Notes under the pieces: generated by a model | The model's input: the letters and a program-made list of their open reading frames with translations, nothing else | Told to the model about the DNA's origin: nothing | Database searches by the model: none | In this document: piece after piece, positions 54,635 to 62,544 of the stretch | Layout of the letters: each line of letters starts with the position of its first letter | Numbering within the stretch: the first letter of the stretch is position 1 | Made by a program: the position numbers and the translations under genes | Assembly: GCA_913057235.1 (NCBI GenBank) | Contig: CAJXNI010000007.1 | Location: 1 to 64,000 of the forward strand | Origin: an uncultured Bacteroidota bacterium | Lineage (GTDB): Bacteria; Bacteroidota; Bacteroidia; Flavobacteriales; Schleiferiaceae | Reading direction: 5' to 3' | DNA length: 64,000 bases

Positions 54635-54756
54635 GTACCCATAGTGATCCTGTTTATGCCCCTCAAGTGGTGTGACTTAAAAGCTCCCGCGCTGCGCGCG
54701 TCTCGTCTTTTTTTTGTTTTTCCCTTCGCTCAAGCGCGCTTGGCTCACGTCCAAAC

Positions 54757-54790
54757 AAAAAAAGCCCATGGTTTTCACCATGAGCTTTTA
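54757..54790 (-). terminator. terminator downstream of tRNA-Pro
   Basis: On the minus strand a hairpin with CATGGT/ACCATG and AAAGC/GCTTT parts runs into a U7 tract (A-run at 54757-54763). It starts two bases after the tRNA-Pro 3' end. Confidence 0.75.
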
Positions 54791-54792
54791 AG

Positions 54793-54867
54793 TCGGGGCG
54801 GCAGGATTCGAACCTGCGACCTCCTCGTCCCAAACGAGGCGCGATGACCGGGCTACGCTACGCCCCG
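54793..54867 (-). tRNA. tRNA-Pro (anticodon TGG)
   Basis: The minus strand gives a complete cloverleaf: acceptor CGGGGCG/CGCCCCG, D arm with GTAGCCCGGT, anticodon arm CCTCG-TTTGGGA-CGAGG with anticodon TGG, and T arm GCAGG-TTCGAAT-CCTGC. The discriminator is A and CCA is not encoded. It lies 34 bases downstream of tRNA-Ser. Confidence 0.96.
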
Positions 54868-54900
54868 AAAAAAGGCGTTCTCCCTGAGAAGAACGCCTTA
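54868..54900 (-). terminator. hairpin between tRNA-Ser and tRNA-Pro
   Basis: The stem aaggcgttct / agaacgcctt (54872-54881 and 54890-54899) has a U6 tract on the minus strand (A-run at 54868-54873), as in a terminator of tRNA-Ser. It fills the whole gap between the two tRNA genes, leaving no space for a separate tRNA-Pro promoter. Confidence 0.7.
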
Positions 54901-54901
54901 G

Positions 54902-54988
54902 CGGTGAGAGCGGGATTCGAACCCGCGGTACGGTTGCCCGTACGGCAGTTTAGCAAACTACTGGTTTAAGCCACTCACCCATCTCACC
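54902..54988 (-). tRNA. tRNA-Ser (anticodon GCT)
   Basis: The minus strand folds as a class II tRNA: acceptor GGTGAGA/TCTCACC with G discriminator, anticodon arm GTAGT-TTGCTAA-ACTGC (anticodon GCT), a long variable arm CGTACGG..CCGTACC, and T arm GCGGG-TTCGAAT-CCCGC. No CCA is encoded. Confidence 0.95.
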
Positions 54989-55089
54989 GAATGCTTAATT
55001 TTTTATCTAAGGATCGCTTTCAAAGAAGCAAGACTCCCTAATGGCTTAATTTAATTTTATAGAACAATCCCCTTTTTTCAAAGGGGCTG

Positions 55090-55119
55090 CAAAGGTAATA
55101 CATCCCATAAAACTTGCAA
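55090..55119 (-). promoter_or_regulatory. tRNA-Ser promoter
   Basis: On the minus strand TTG (55119-55117), a 19-base spacer and TACCTTTG (55097-55090) make a full Bacteroidota promoter. The following bases GCAGCCC match those after the tRNA-His box. The leader to tRNA-Ser is about 95 bases. Confidence 0.7.
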
Positions 55120-55251
55120 GTATAAAATTAAGCCTTTCTACTTTTTCTTGAAGTCCGTCTTTCACCAAGCACCCGGGCCGTCTTAAAAATTCAAATCATG
55201 GCCCGCCTACATGCCAAATTCCTTTCTACCTTAGTATTCTAATTACTAACC

Positions 55252-56103
55252 ATGGTGCAACCTTTTCCCGTTATAGCTACAGCCGTAGCCCTTTCGCCCA
55301 ATTTAGAGGCCAATCTGTGCGAGTCTGTTCGCATTAAAAATGCATTAGGGGCTAAGCTATACCTCATTCACGTAGAGAAAAATGAGACCGATGAACGTGC
55401 CGAAATTCTCAAGGCGCTAGAGAAAGCGGGTTGCAGCCTTAAGGATGTGGAAGTGGTTTGGGAAAGAGGAGATGAGATTGAAGCCATCTTGCGCGTGTGT
55501 GAACAGCATCAGGTAAACCTATTAATTGCCGGGGCGCTGCCGCGCGAAGGTTTAATCCGCTACTACAAAGGCTCCATTGCCCGGCAGTTGGTGCGAAAGA
55601 GCAATTGCAGCATCTTACTGCTTACGCAGCCCAAGGTAGCGGCTAAAAAATGTGAGAGTGTGGTGGTGAATGGTCTCAACCACCCAAAAACAGCTTACAC
55701 CATTGAAACGGCCGTACGTGTTTGTGAAGCCTTCGGGGCCAACCTCTTACGCATTGTAGAAGAAGTGCCCCCCAGCCGCGAAGTGAAGCGAGCCGATGAC
55801 GATAAAATGTTGGCTGAGCTTAATCAAAAGCGCCTGGAAGTTGAGGAGGCCGAAGATGAGCGCATTGACGCTATTCTGGCCGCTATTCAGCGGGGTGAGC
55901 AGCTTACCATTCGGCATAAAGCCATAATAGGCAAGCCCGGCTACACCATTGGTCATTTTACCCAATCGGTACAGGCAGATCTACTGGTGTTAAACTCACC
56001 CGATACCAAACTGGGTTTTATGGACCGGGTTTTTACGCACGGTTTGGAATACATCCTCTCAGAGTTACCCAGTGATATTCTCATCGTTCACAGTCACGCC
56101 TAA
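55252..56103 (+). CDS. universal stress protein with two USP domains
   Basis: The 283-residue protein consists of two UspA-like halves. The first (about 5-125) has VNLLIAGALPREGLIRYYKGSIARQLVRKSNCSILLL, close to the ATP-binding G-x2-G-x9-G(S/T) pattern. The second (about 135-283) has ADLLVLNSPDTKLGFMDRVFTHGLEYILSELPSDILIV, where that pattern is less clear. USPs bind nucleotides or sense stress and often regulate transporters. It ends one base before the SulP transporter gene, so the pair is co-translated, suggesting that the USP modulates the transporter (inference). Confidence 0.9.
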   Translation: MVQPFPVIATAVALSPNLEANLCESVRIKNALGAKLYLIHVEKNETDERAEILKALEKAGCSLKDVEVVWERGDEIEAILRVCEQHQVNLLIAGALPREGLIRYYKGSIARQLVRKSNCSILLLTQPKVAAKKCESVVVNGLNHPKTAYTIETAVRVCEAFGANLLRIVEEVPPSREVKRADDDKMLAELNQKRLEVEEAEDERIDAILAAIQRGEQLTIRHKAIIGKPGYTIGHFTQSVQADLLVLNSPDTKLGFMDRVFTHGLEYILSELPSDILIVHSHA

Positions 56104-56104
56104 C

Positions 56105-58312
56105 ATGCCTCTACCCAGCCTTTTTCAAAATATTTTACGCAATATTTTCCCGGGTTTTGTAGTAAGCTTGGTAGCCTTACCACTAGCACTGGGATTGGCC
56201 TTGGCCAGTGGAGCACCCCCCATAGCCGGTCTCATTTCGGCCATAGTAGGCGGGGTGTTAGTCTCGCTCATAGGCGGATCAAATGTGGCCATTGTTGGTC
56301 CGGGTAATGGCCTGGTGGTGGTAACCTTAACCGCCATTACCACTTTAGGCCAAGGCGATATGTATGGCGGTTATTTGTATACCCTGGCTGCGGTAGTGCT
56401 CTCGGGGTTGGTCATTTTTGCTCTGGGCTTATTTCGTTTTGGGGCCTTAAGTGAGTATTTCCCCACAGCGGCTGTGCAGGGCATGTTGGCCGCCATTGGG
56501 GTCATTATTATGGCCAAGCAATTGCACGTAATGTTGGGCGTAAATGATCCGGGGGCTAACGCGCCTCTGGAGTTGCTGCTGGCCATCCCCCAAAGTCTGG
56601 CGCGGGTGTTTTCAGGTCAGATCCCCACCCTGGCCTACGTATTTGGCCTCTCGGCTTTACTTTTCCTTTTTGCCTACCCCAAATTGCAATGGAGTGGCAC
56701 TAAAATTATTCCCGCCCCTATTTTGGTGGTTCTGGCAAGTATCGGCTTGGGCTACTTGGCCGAGTGGAACCCAGAGTGGATAGAGCCTTTGCAGCCCGCC
56801 TATCTGGTTGCCATTCCTACAGATTTAGCCCAAAGTCTAGCCTTTCCAGACTTTGGTCAAGTGAGCGAGCCCGCTTTCTTTTCGGCAGTGCTATCGCTCA
56901 CCTTCATTGCCACGGTAGAGTCTTTATTAAGCATGAAAGCGGTAGATCGCCTGGATCCGCTTAAGCGCAGAACCAATGTGAATCAAGGCTTAAAGGCCAT
57001 AGGTATAGCCACCGTGGTGTCAGGTCTTTTGGGCGGATTAAACGTGGTGAAGGTAATTGCCAGAAGCAGCGTAAATGTGAATCAGGGCGCCAGCCACCGC
57101 GCTTCTAACTTTTTTCACAGCATTTTTCTACTGGCTTTTGTTTTGTTTTTTGCCGGGCAATTAAGGCACATTCCGCTGTCGGTTTTGGCCGCTATTTTGG
57201 TGTACACCGGCTATAAATTATGCGCTCCAAGGGTGTTTAAAAATATGGCCCTAGTAGGATGGGAGCAGCTCATCATTTTTGTGGTCACCCTTCTAATCAC
57301 CTTGCTCACCAACTTAATTACCGGTATAATCATTGGCGTAATGGTTACCCTCATTTCTCAGCTCAGAGCCATGGGTAGGGTAGAGGTATTTCTTGAAAAC
57401 TTATTTAAACCAAACACCCTATTGTATGAAGAAGATCAGGAGCAGTACCACCTAAGCGTAAAGGCCTACAGCAACTTTTTAAACTTTATAGGCATCAAGC
57501 AAAAGCTAGACACCTTGCCCCGCAATGCCAAAGTGATTGTTGATTTCAGCCTGGTTCAGTTTATTGATTATACCGTGTTAGATCAACTACAGAATTACCA
57601 CTTTAATTTTAAAGCTACTGGGGGCGATTTGGAGATCATCGGCATGGATCATCTTTCTTCCACGTCTAGTCATCCACTGTCTACTAAAGTGCCTACGGCT
57701 CGCCAGCTTAAGGCCCCTAAATATCCCGGGCAGCCCTCACGGAGGCAGCGCACCATGCGGCTTTTTGCCAAGAAAATGGATTGGCAGTTTAATGAAGCCT
57801 CTGACTTTAAAAGCGAGCATTTTGGGCGTTTTCAGTATTTCGGCATTCGTAAAATTGAGTACATCCGCAATAAAATGCAGGGCTGGAACGGCCAGGTAAG
57901 CGTGGCTTTAGCCGATGTATATTTTGCAGAAGGTGCCTACACCGCTGAACAGCATTTGCAGAGTACTATGGTAGAATTATTCCTGCCGCAAGGCCTACCC
58001 ACTTTTGTGCTCAACAAAGAGAATCTACTAGACCGGGTGGCTAATCTTACCGGCTTTCAAGACATTAGGTTTGAAATGCATCCAGACTTTTCCCATCGGT
58101 TTAACCTAAGAGGGGATGAACCCGAGGCGATACGGCAATTTTTTAGTGCTGAGCTGATTGCCTTTTTTGAAGCCAACAAAGAGTACCACTTAGAGAGCAA
58201 CGGAAAAGGCCTTCTCATTTTTGAAAAGGAAAGGCTCAGTACCATTAGTGAAATAAAGCAATTGGTTAGTTTTGCCAACCGCTTAGCACAAATTTTAAAC
58301 TCCAAACTGTAA
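56105..58312 (+). CDS. SulP-family anion transporter with STAS and an extra C-terminal domain
   Basis: The 735-residue protein has a membrane core of about 12 helices (residues about 10-430; GFVVSLVALPLALGLALASG, IVGPGNGLVVVT) and a STAS domain at about 445-560 (VIVDFSLVQFIDYTVLDQL). A further region of some 170 residues (HFGRFQYFGIRKIEYIRNKMQGW ... YHLESNGKGLLIFEKERLSTISEI) lies beyond the usual SulP end. SulP proteins move sulfate, bicarbonate or other anions. I chose ATG 56105; an earlier in-frame start lies inside the USP gene. The C-terminal region also appears in other Bacteroidota SulP proteins by memory, but I cannot name it. Confidence 0.88.
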   Translation: MPLPSLFQNILRNIFPGFVVSLVALPLALGLALASGAPPIAGLISAIVGGVLVSLIGGSNVAIVGPGNGLVVVTLTAITTLGQGDMYGGYLYTLAAVVLSGLVIFALGLFRFGALSEYFPTAAVQGMLAAIGVIIMAKQLHVMLGVNDPGANAPLELLLAIPQSLARVFSGQIPTLAYVFGLSALLFLFAYPKLQWSGTKIIPAPILVVLASIGLGYLAEWNPEWIEPLQPAYLVAIPTDLAQSLAFPDFGQVSEPAFFSAVLSLTFIATVESLLSMKAVDRLDPLKRRTNVNQGLKAIGIATVVSGLLGGLNVVKVIARSSVNVNQGASHRASNFFHSIFLLAFVLFFAGQLRHIPLSVLAAILVYTGYKLCAPRVFKNMALVGWEQLIIFVVTLLITLLTNLITGIIIGVMVTLISQLRAMGRVEVFLENLFKPNTLLYEEDQEQYHLSVKAYSNFLNFIGIKQKLDTLPRNAKVIVDFSLVQFIDYTVLDQLQNYHFNFKATGGDLEIIGMDHLSSTSSHPLSTKVPTARQLKAPKYPGQPSRRQRTMRLFAKKMDWQFNEASDFKSEHFGRFQYFGIRKIEYIRNKMQGWNGQVSVALADVYFAEGAYTAEQHLQSTMVELFLPQGLPTFVLNKENLLDRVANLTGFQDIRFEMHPDFSHRFNLRGDEPEAIRQFFSAELIAFFEANKEYHLESNGKGLLIFEKERLSTISEIKQLVSFANRLAQILNSKL

Positions 58313-58315
58313 AAG

Positions 58316-58897
58316 ATGCTTCGTTTAAAATTACCAACAGACCCCCGCTGGGTAAACATTGCCGAAAAAAATATTGAGGAAATCTTGATTGATCATGCTT
58401 TTTGCGAGCAAAAGGCAGCCAGCACGGCCATCTCATTTTTGGTAACCTACCCAGAGCACAGCGATTTGGTGACCGCTATGGCCGCATTGGCTCGGGAAGA
58501 AATGAGCCATTTTGAAATGGTGCACAAACGTCTTTTGGAGCGAGGCTATACTTTAGGTCGGGAGCGTAAAGATGAATACGTGGCGCGCATTAATCAGTTT
58601 TTTCCTAAAACCGGTGATCGCAATGAGCGTTTGGTAAACCGCTTGCTCATTGCCGCTTTAATTGAAGCACGAAGCTGCGAGCGCTTTAAAGTGTTATCAG
58701 AAAACATTGCCGATAAAGAGTTGGCCTCTTTTTATGAAAAACTGATGGTTAGCGAGGCCAACCACTACACCATGTTTCTCAAGTTTGCCCGCCAGTATGG
58801 CAACCGGGAAGAGGTTGACCAAAAATGGGACGAGCTGCTCAGCTTTGAGGCGGAAGTGATGAAAGACTTCAATAAAAAAGAACATATACACGGCTAA
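58316..58897 (+). CDS. miaE: tRNA-(ms2io6A37) hydroxylase, MiaE
   Basis: The 193-residue ferritin-like diiron protein hydroxylates the isopentenyl group of ms2i6A at tRNA position 37. Iron-ligand segments are EILIDHAFCEQKAAST, LAREEMSHFEMVHKRL, IEARSCERFKVLS and SEANHYTMFLKFA. The length is typical. It starts four bases after the SulP stop and is followed ten bases later by gcvT, so it is part of a rightward run from the USP gene. Confidence 0.92.
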   Translation: MLRLKLPTDPRWVNIAEKNIEEILIDHAFCEQKAASTAISFLVTYPEHSDLVTAMAALAREEMSHFEMVHKRLLERGYTLGRERKDEYVARINQFFPKTGDRNERLVNRLLIAALIEARSCERFKVLSENIADKELASFYEKLMVSEANHYTMFLKFARQYGNREEVDQKWDELLSFEAEVMKDFNKKEHIHG

Positions 58898-58906
58898 AAT
58901 TTAGTT

Positions 58907-59989
58907 ATGAAAAGCATTCAACTGGAAAGTATCCACCAAGATTTAGGCGCTAAAATGACCCCTTTTGCCGGGTTTAACATGCCTTTGCAATATGAAGGTT
59001 TAAATGTAGAGCACAAGCACGTGCGGGCTAAAGTGGGCGTTTTTGACGTGAGCCACATGGGGCAGATTTTCGTGCAAGGCCCAAAGGCAGTTGAATTCTT
59101 GCAAAAAGTTACCAGTAATGACGTGAGCAAGCTCTATCCCGGTAAGGTGCAATACAGCTGCCTGCCTAATGAGCAGGGCGGCATTGTAGATGACCTGCTG
59201 GTGTATTGCCTGGCCGAGGAGCAATTTCTTTTGGTAGTGAACGCTTCAAATATTGAGAAGGACTTTAACTGGTTGCGCGGTTATGAAATGGAGGGAGCGT
59301 TGTTGCTCAATGAAAGTGACGACTGGAGCTTACTGGCTGTGCAGGGGCCCATGGCCTCAGAGGCTATGCAAGAGCTTACAGAGGTGCCATTGGGCGAAAT
59401 GAAATACTACACTTTTGAACAGGCCCGTTTTGCGGGAGTTGACAATGTAATTATTTCGGCTACGGGTTACACGGGTGCAGGCGGTTTTGAGCTGTATGTG
59501 CGCAACAAAGATGCGGCCCACGTTTGGCATGAAGTTATGCGCGCGGGGGCTAAAGCCGATATAAAACCCATTGGTTTGGCCGCACGCGATACCCTGCGTC
59601 TAGAAATGGGCTTCTGCCTGTACGGAAACGATATTGACGATAAGACTTCGCCTATTGAGGCAGGCCTGGGTTGGATTACCAAGTTTTCCAAAGACTTTAT
59701 AAACAGCGAGGCTTTAAAGGCCCAGAAAGAAAACGGTCCCAGCCAGCGTTTAATAGGTTTTGTGATGGAAGACCGCGGTATTCCTCGTAAAGACTATCGG
59801 ATTAAAGACGCAGGAGGTGAAGAAATTGGCCGGGTTACTTCGGGTACGCAAAGCCCCTCTTTGGGCAAGGCTATTGGCTTGGGCTATGTGCAAAGTGACT
59901 ATAAAGCCCCGGATACGGAGATCTTTATTGAAATCAGAAATAAGGCGCTTAAGGCCAAGGTAAGCAAGCCTCCATTTTACAAGGGCTAA
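58907..59989 (+). CDS. gcvT: aminomethyltransferase, glycine cleavage T protein
   Basis: The 360-residue protein transfers the methylene group of the aminomethyl-H protein to tetrahydrofolate in glycine cleavage. Family features are FDVSHMGQIFVQG, the catalytic Asp region TSNDVSKLYPGKVQYSC, SATGYTGAGGFELYV and the C-terminal barrel ending KVSKPPFYKG. H and P protein genes are not in this window. The stop shares a four-base CTAA with the convergent outer-membrane gene. Confidence 0.95.
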   Translation: MKSIQLESIHQDLGAKMTPFAGFNMPLQYEGLNVEHKHVRAKVGVFDVSHMGQIFVQGPKAVEFLQKVTSNDVSKLYPGKVQYSCLPNEQGGIVDDLLVYCLAEEQFLLVVNASNIEKDFNWLRGYEMEGALLLNESDDWSLLAVQGPMASEAMQELTEVPLGEMKYYTFEQARFAGVDNVIISATGYTGAGGFELYVRNKDAAHVWHEVMRAGAKADIKPIGLAARDTLRLEMGFCLYGNDIDDKTSPIEAGLGWITKFSKDFINSEALKAQKENGPSQRLIGFVMEDRGIPRKDYRIKDAGGEEIGRVTSGTQSPSLGKAIGLGYVQSDYKAPDTEIFIEIRNKALKAKVSKPPFYKG

Positions 59990-60780
59990 AAATAATAGGC
60001 TGCGGTGAGCAATAAGGTACGGTTGTACCGATTGGTTTGGGTATCATCAATAATATTCAGGAGAATAGCGGGGTCTGTATCTACCAGGCCCATTTTAAAG
60101 GCCGCGCTTAGTTCGGCTTTGCGGTAGCGGTACTTGAGGCCAAAGTGAAAACCCAGGTCAATAAGGTTGAGGTAGTAACTATTGGAGAAAATATACTCTG
60201 GGGCATTATCCTCGTCAATGCCGGTGCTGTAGGTAACTGCGCCTTGCACTTGGCGGTCTTCAATGCCGCTGGCTTCACCGGTGTAACTTTCTACGTTCAC
60301 TTCAGCGGTGTAGTCACCACCCAGGCCAATAGCCAGGTAGGCGCCCAGGTTAGGACTCAGGCTCTGGTGCTCCCCTAATTCAAATCGGTAACCCAAACTT
60401 AGGGGTATGCGAAGTAGGTAGGTACTCATATCAAGCTCAATACTTTCTTCAAGTTCTGGGCTGTTTCGGTTGATGCTGGAACGTATATTTTTTTGACTTA
60501 GAAAAAGGCCGCTGTGCAAGGCTACGGGCTCCAGAATTGCAATTTTTACCGGAAAACCTAAGTCCAGGCCCCAATTGTATTGGTAGGTGGCTGTTTCATT
60601 GGCAGCCACCCCGCTGATCCCTATGGAGTTTCGGTTTATTTCTGGGTAGGCAAAGGTGTTGCTTACATACCAGCTATTGGCGGTAGCCCCTAAACTTACG
60701 CCAATCTCAAAATTCTGCGCTTCCGCGGAAAGCGCACCTACTGCGAGGCTCAAGATTAAAAGGAGCCGGTTTTTGTTCAT
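59986..60780 (-). CDS. outer-membrane beta-barrel protein
   Basis: The protein of about 264 residues has a signal peptide (MNKNRLLLILSLAVGALSAEAQ) followed by a PorT/OmpW-like eight-stranded barrel (IGVSLGATANSWYVSN, LGYRFELGEHQSLSPNLGAYLAIGLG, YYLNLIDLGFHFGLKYRYRKAELSAAFKMGL), ending with an aromatic residue (AAYYF) as outer-membrane proteins do. I chose the ATG at 60780 because it starts the signal peptide. Its function is unknown. Its stop overlaps gcvT by four bases. Confidence 0.85.
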   Translation of the reverse strand: MNKNRLLLILSLAVGALSAEAQNFEIGVSLGATANSWYVSNTFAYPEINRNSIGISGVAANETATYQYNWGLDLGFPVKIAILEPVALHSGLFLSQKNIRSSINRNSPELEESIELDMSTYLLRIPLSLGYRFELGEHQSLSPNLGAYLAIGLGGDYTAEVNVESYTGEASGIEDRQVQGAVTYSTGIDEDNAPEYIFSNSYYLNLIDLGFHFGLKYRYRKAELSAAFKMGLVDTDPAILLNIIDDTQTNRYNRTLLLTAAYYF

Positions 60781-60848
60781 AGGGGTGAAAGTAAAAAAAA
60801 CCAAAAGAATAAATTGTTAAGCCCATTTCTAGCCCTCCACAAAGAGCC

Positions 60849-60885
60849 AAAAAAGCCCGATGTCACTTAGGAAGCATCGGGCTTT
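60849..60885 (-). terminator. GAPDH gene terminator
   Basis: The perfect stem aaagcccgatg / catcgggcttt has a U-tract on the minus strand (A-run at 60849-60854). It lies 24 bases after the GAPDH stop. Confidence 0.8.
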
Positions 60886-60908
60886 ATTATCTATCAAAAA
60901 TGCCGTGA

Positions 60909-62363
60909 TTAGTAGTAGCGCTTTCTGCGCACTTCGGCTATGTATTTACTTAAACGAATCACTTGGCGGGTGTAGCCATATTCGTTGTCGTACCAAACGT
61001 ACAACACCATGTTCTTACCATTCTCATCTACAATGGTGGCTGGCGCGTCAAATACAGAGGGGCAAGAGTTTCCTACAATGTCGCTGGAAACCAACTCATT
61101 ACTCATAGAGAATTTGATTTGCTCTACTAAATCACCTTTTAGGGCTGCCTTCCGTAAGGTTTCAATTACTTCTTCACGAGAAGTCTGTTTTTTCACCTCT
61201 AAATTCAAAATGGCCAAAGACCCATTAGGCACTGGCACCCGAATGGCGTTAGAAGTAAGTTTTCCTTCCAACTGAGGCAAGGCCTTGGCCACGGCTTTTC
61301 CGGCACCGGTTTCCGTAATTACCATGTTTAAGCCCGCGGCCCGTCCTCTACGGTATTTCTTGTGCATATTATCTACCAGGTTTTGGTCATTGGTGTAGGC
61401 GTGCACCGTTTCAATGTGGCCGCGTTCTACGCCAAAGGCATCTTCAATAACCTTTAACACGGGGGTAATGGCGTTGGTGGTGCATGAGGCGGCCGAAAAA
61501 ACATCCACTTCTTTGGGGCTGTATTCGGTTTGGTTTACGCCATGCACAATATTGGGGACCCCTTTACCGGGAGCGGTTAGCAGCACTTTGGCGGCTCCTT
61601 TAGCCTTCAGGTGACGGCTCAGAGATTCATGGTCTCTAAAGGCTCCGGTATTGTCAATAATTAAGGCATCGTTAATGCCGTAAGCCGTGTAGTCAATATC
61701 TTCTGGATTGTTGGCGGTAATGATTTTGATGGACCGGCCATTCACAATTAAAGACCTATTATCAGTATCGGCTTCTACGTTACCCGGAAATGGTCCGTGT
61801 ACCGAGTCAACACGCAGGAGTGAGGCTCTCTTCTCCAGGCTTTCAGCTGTTTCTCCACGGGTAACAATGGCTCGCAGGCGCAATTGCTCGCCCTTGCCTT
61901 CCTGGGCAATAAGCTCGCGTGCCACCAATCGGCCAATTCGGCCAAAGCCATAAAGCACCACGTCTTTGGGCGTGGTTTTTTGCATGTTAGAAGCGCCCAT
62001 AAAATTGGCAAGCTTGGCCTCTAAAAAGGCTCTTACAGAGTGGTAGTTCTCGCCTTCTGTTAGCCACTCGCTGTTTAATAGTCCAATGTCCATGCGAGCT
62101 GGGGCCAGCTCCATTTGCACCAGTTCTTCGCTTAGGGCGCGGGTGGTTTCAACGGTAATGTTTTGCCCAACAAATTGACGGGCATAATCATGAAGGCTTA
62201 AAACTTCGCTAGGGCGTTGGTCAATCAGCTGGTTTCTAAAAAGCACGGCTTCAATGCCTTTATCTAAATAAAGGTCATTAATGTTTTTGATGAGCTGTAC
62301 GGCATCTTTTTCCATGCCAATACGCTCAGACACCAACTCTTGGTAATTGTTTGCTTCGGCCAT
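60909..62363 (-). CDS. glyceraldehyde-3-phosphate dehydrogenase, long form
   Basis: The 484-residue protein has the usual GAPDH core from about residue 125: GFGRIGRLVAREL for NAD binding, the catalytic Cys in SAASCTTNAITP (about 293), the YTNDQNLVDN loop and the C-terminal WYDNEYGYTRQV. The first 125 residues are a helical extension seen in the long GAPDHs of Bacteroidota. The role of the extension is not established. It is monocistronic, with a promoter box 44 bases upstream and a terminator downstream. Confidence 0.93.
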   Translation of the reverse strand: MAEANNYQELVSERIGMEKDAVQLIKNINDLYLDKGIEAVLFRNQLIDQRPSEVLSLHDYARQFVGQNITVETTRALSEELVQMELAPARMDIGLLNSEWLTEGENYHSVRAFLEAKLANFMGASNMQKTTPKDVVLYGFGRIGRLVARELIAQEGKGEQLRLRAIVTRGETAESLEKRASLLRVDSVHGPFPGNVEADTDNRSLIVNGRSIKIITANNPEDIDYTAYGINDALIIDNTGAFRDHESLSRHLKAKGAAKVLLTAPGKGVPNIVHGVNQTEYSPKEVDVFSAASCTTNAITPVLKVIEDAFGVERGHIETVHAYTNDQNLVDNMHKKYRRGRAAGLNMVITETGAGKAVAKALPQLEGKLTSNAIRVPVPNGSLAILNLEVKKQTSREEVIETLRKAALKGDLVEQIKFSMSNELVSSDIVGNSCPSVFDAPATIVDENGKNMVLYVWYDNEYGYTRQVIRLSKYIAEVRRKRYY

Positions 62364-62406
62364 AATTGTTGTAAAAAAGTATTGAGAGGATTTAATAAAT
62401 TTCGGG

Positions 62407-62414
62407 CAAAGTTA
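62407..62414 (-). promoter_or_regulatory. GAPDH promoter -7 box
   Basis: TAACTTTG on the minus strand, followed by CCCG, fits TAnnTTTG and lies 43 bases upstream of the ATG at 62363. Confidence 0.55.
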
Positions 62415-62486
62415 TACTTTTTACTGGGTTGGCAGCCCGATCTTTAGCCAATAAAAAGCAGGCTAAATCCCTCGGTATATCCGCAG

Positions 62487-62525
62487 AAAAAAGCCTCTTT
62501 GTGCCCATTCACAAAGAGGCTTTTT
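62487..62525 (-). terminator. terminator of the HtrA-like protease gene
   Basis: A long perfect stem (aaaagcctctttgtg / cacaaagaggctttt) with a U-tract on the minus strand lies 19 bases after the protease stop codon. Confidence 0.82.
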
Positions 62526-62544
62526 AAAGCTGATTTTTTGGCCT

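Noticed and set aside
54385-54666. Minus-strand ORF of 93 residues with an apparent hydrophobic segment
   Set aside because: Its first third is the terminator and tRNA-Pro scrap; the remainder has no recognisable protein pattern.
54614-54847. Plus-strand ORF ending in a tRNA-derived sequence
   Set aside because: It is read through the antisense of tRNA-Pro, a common false gene.
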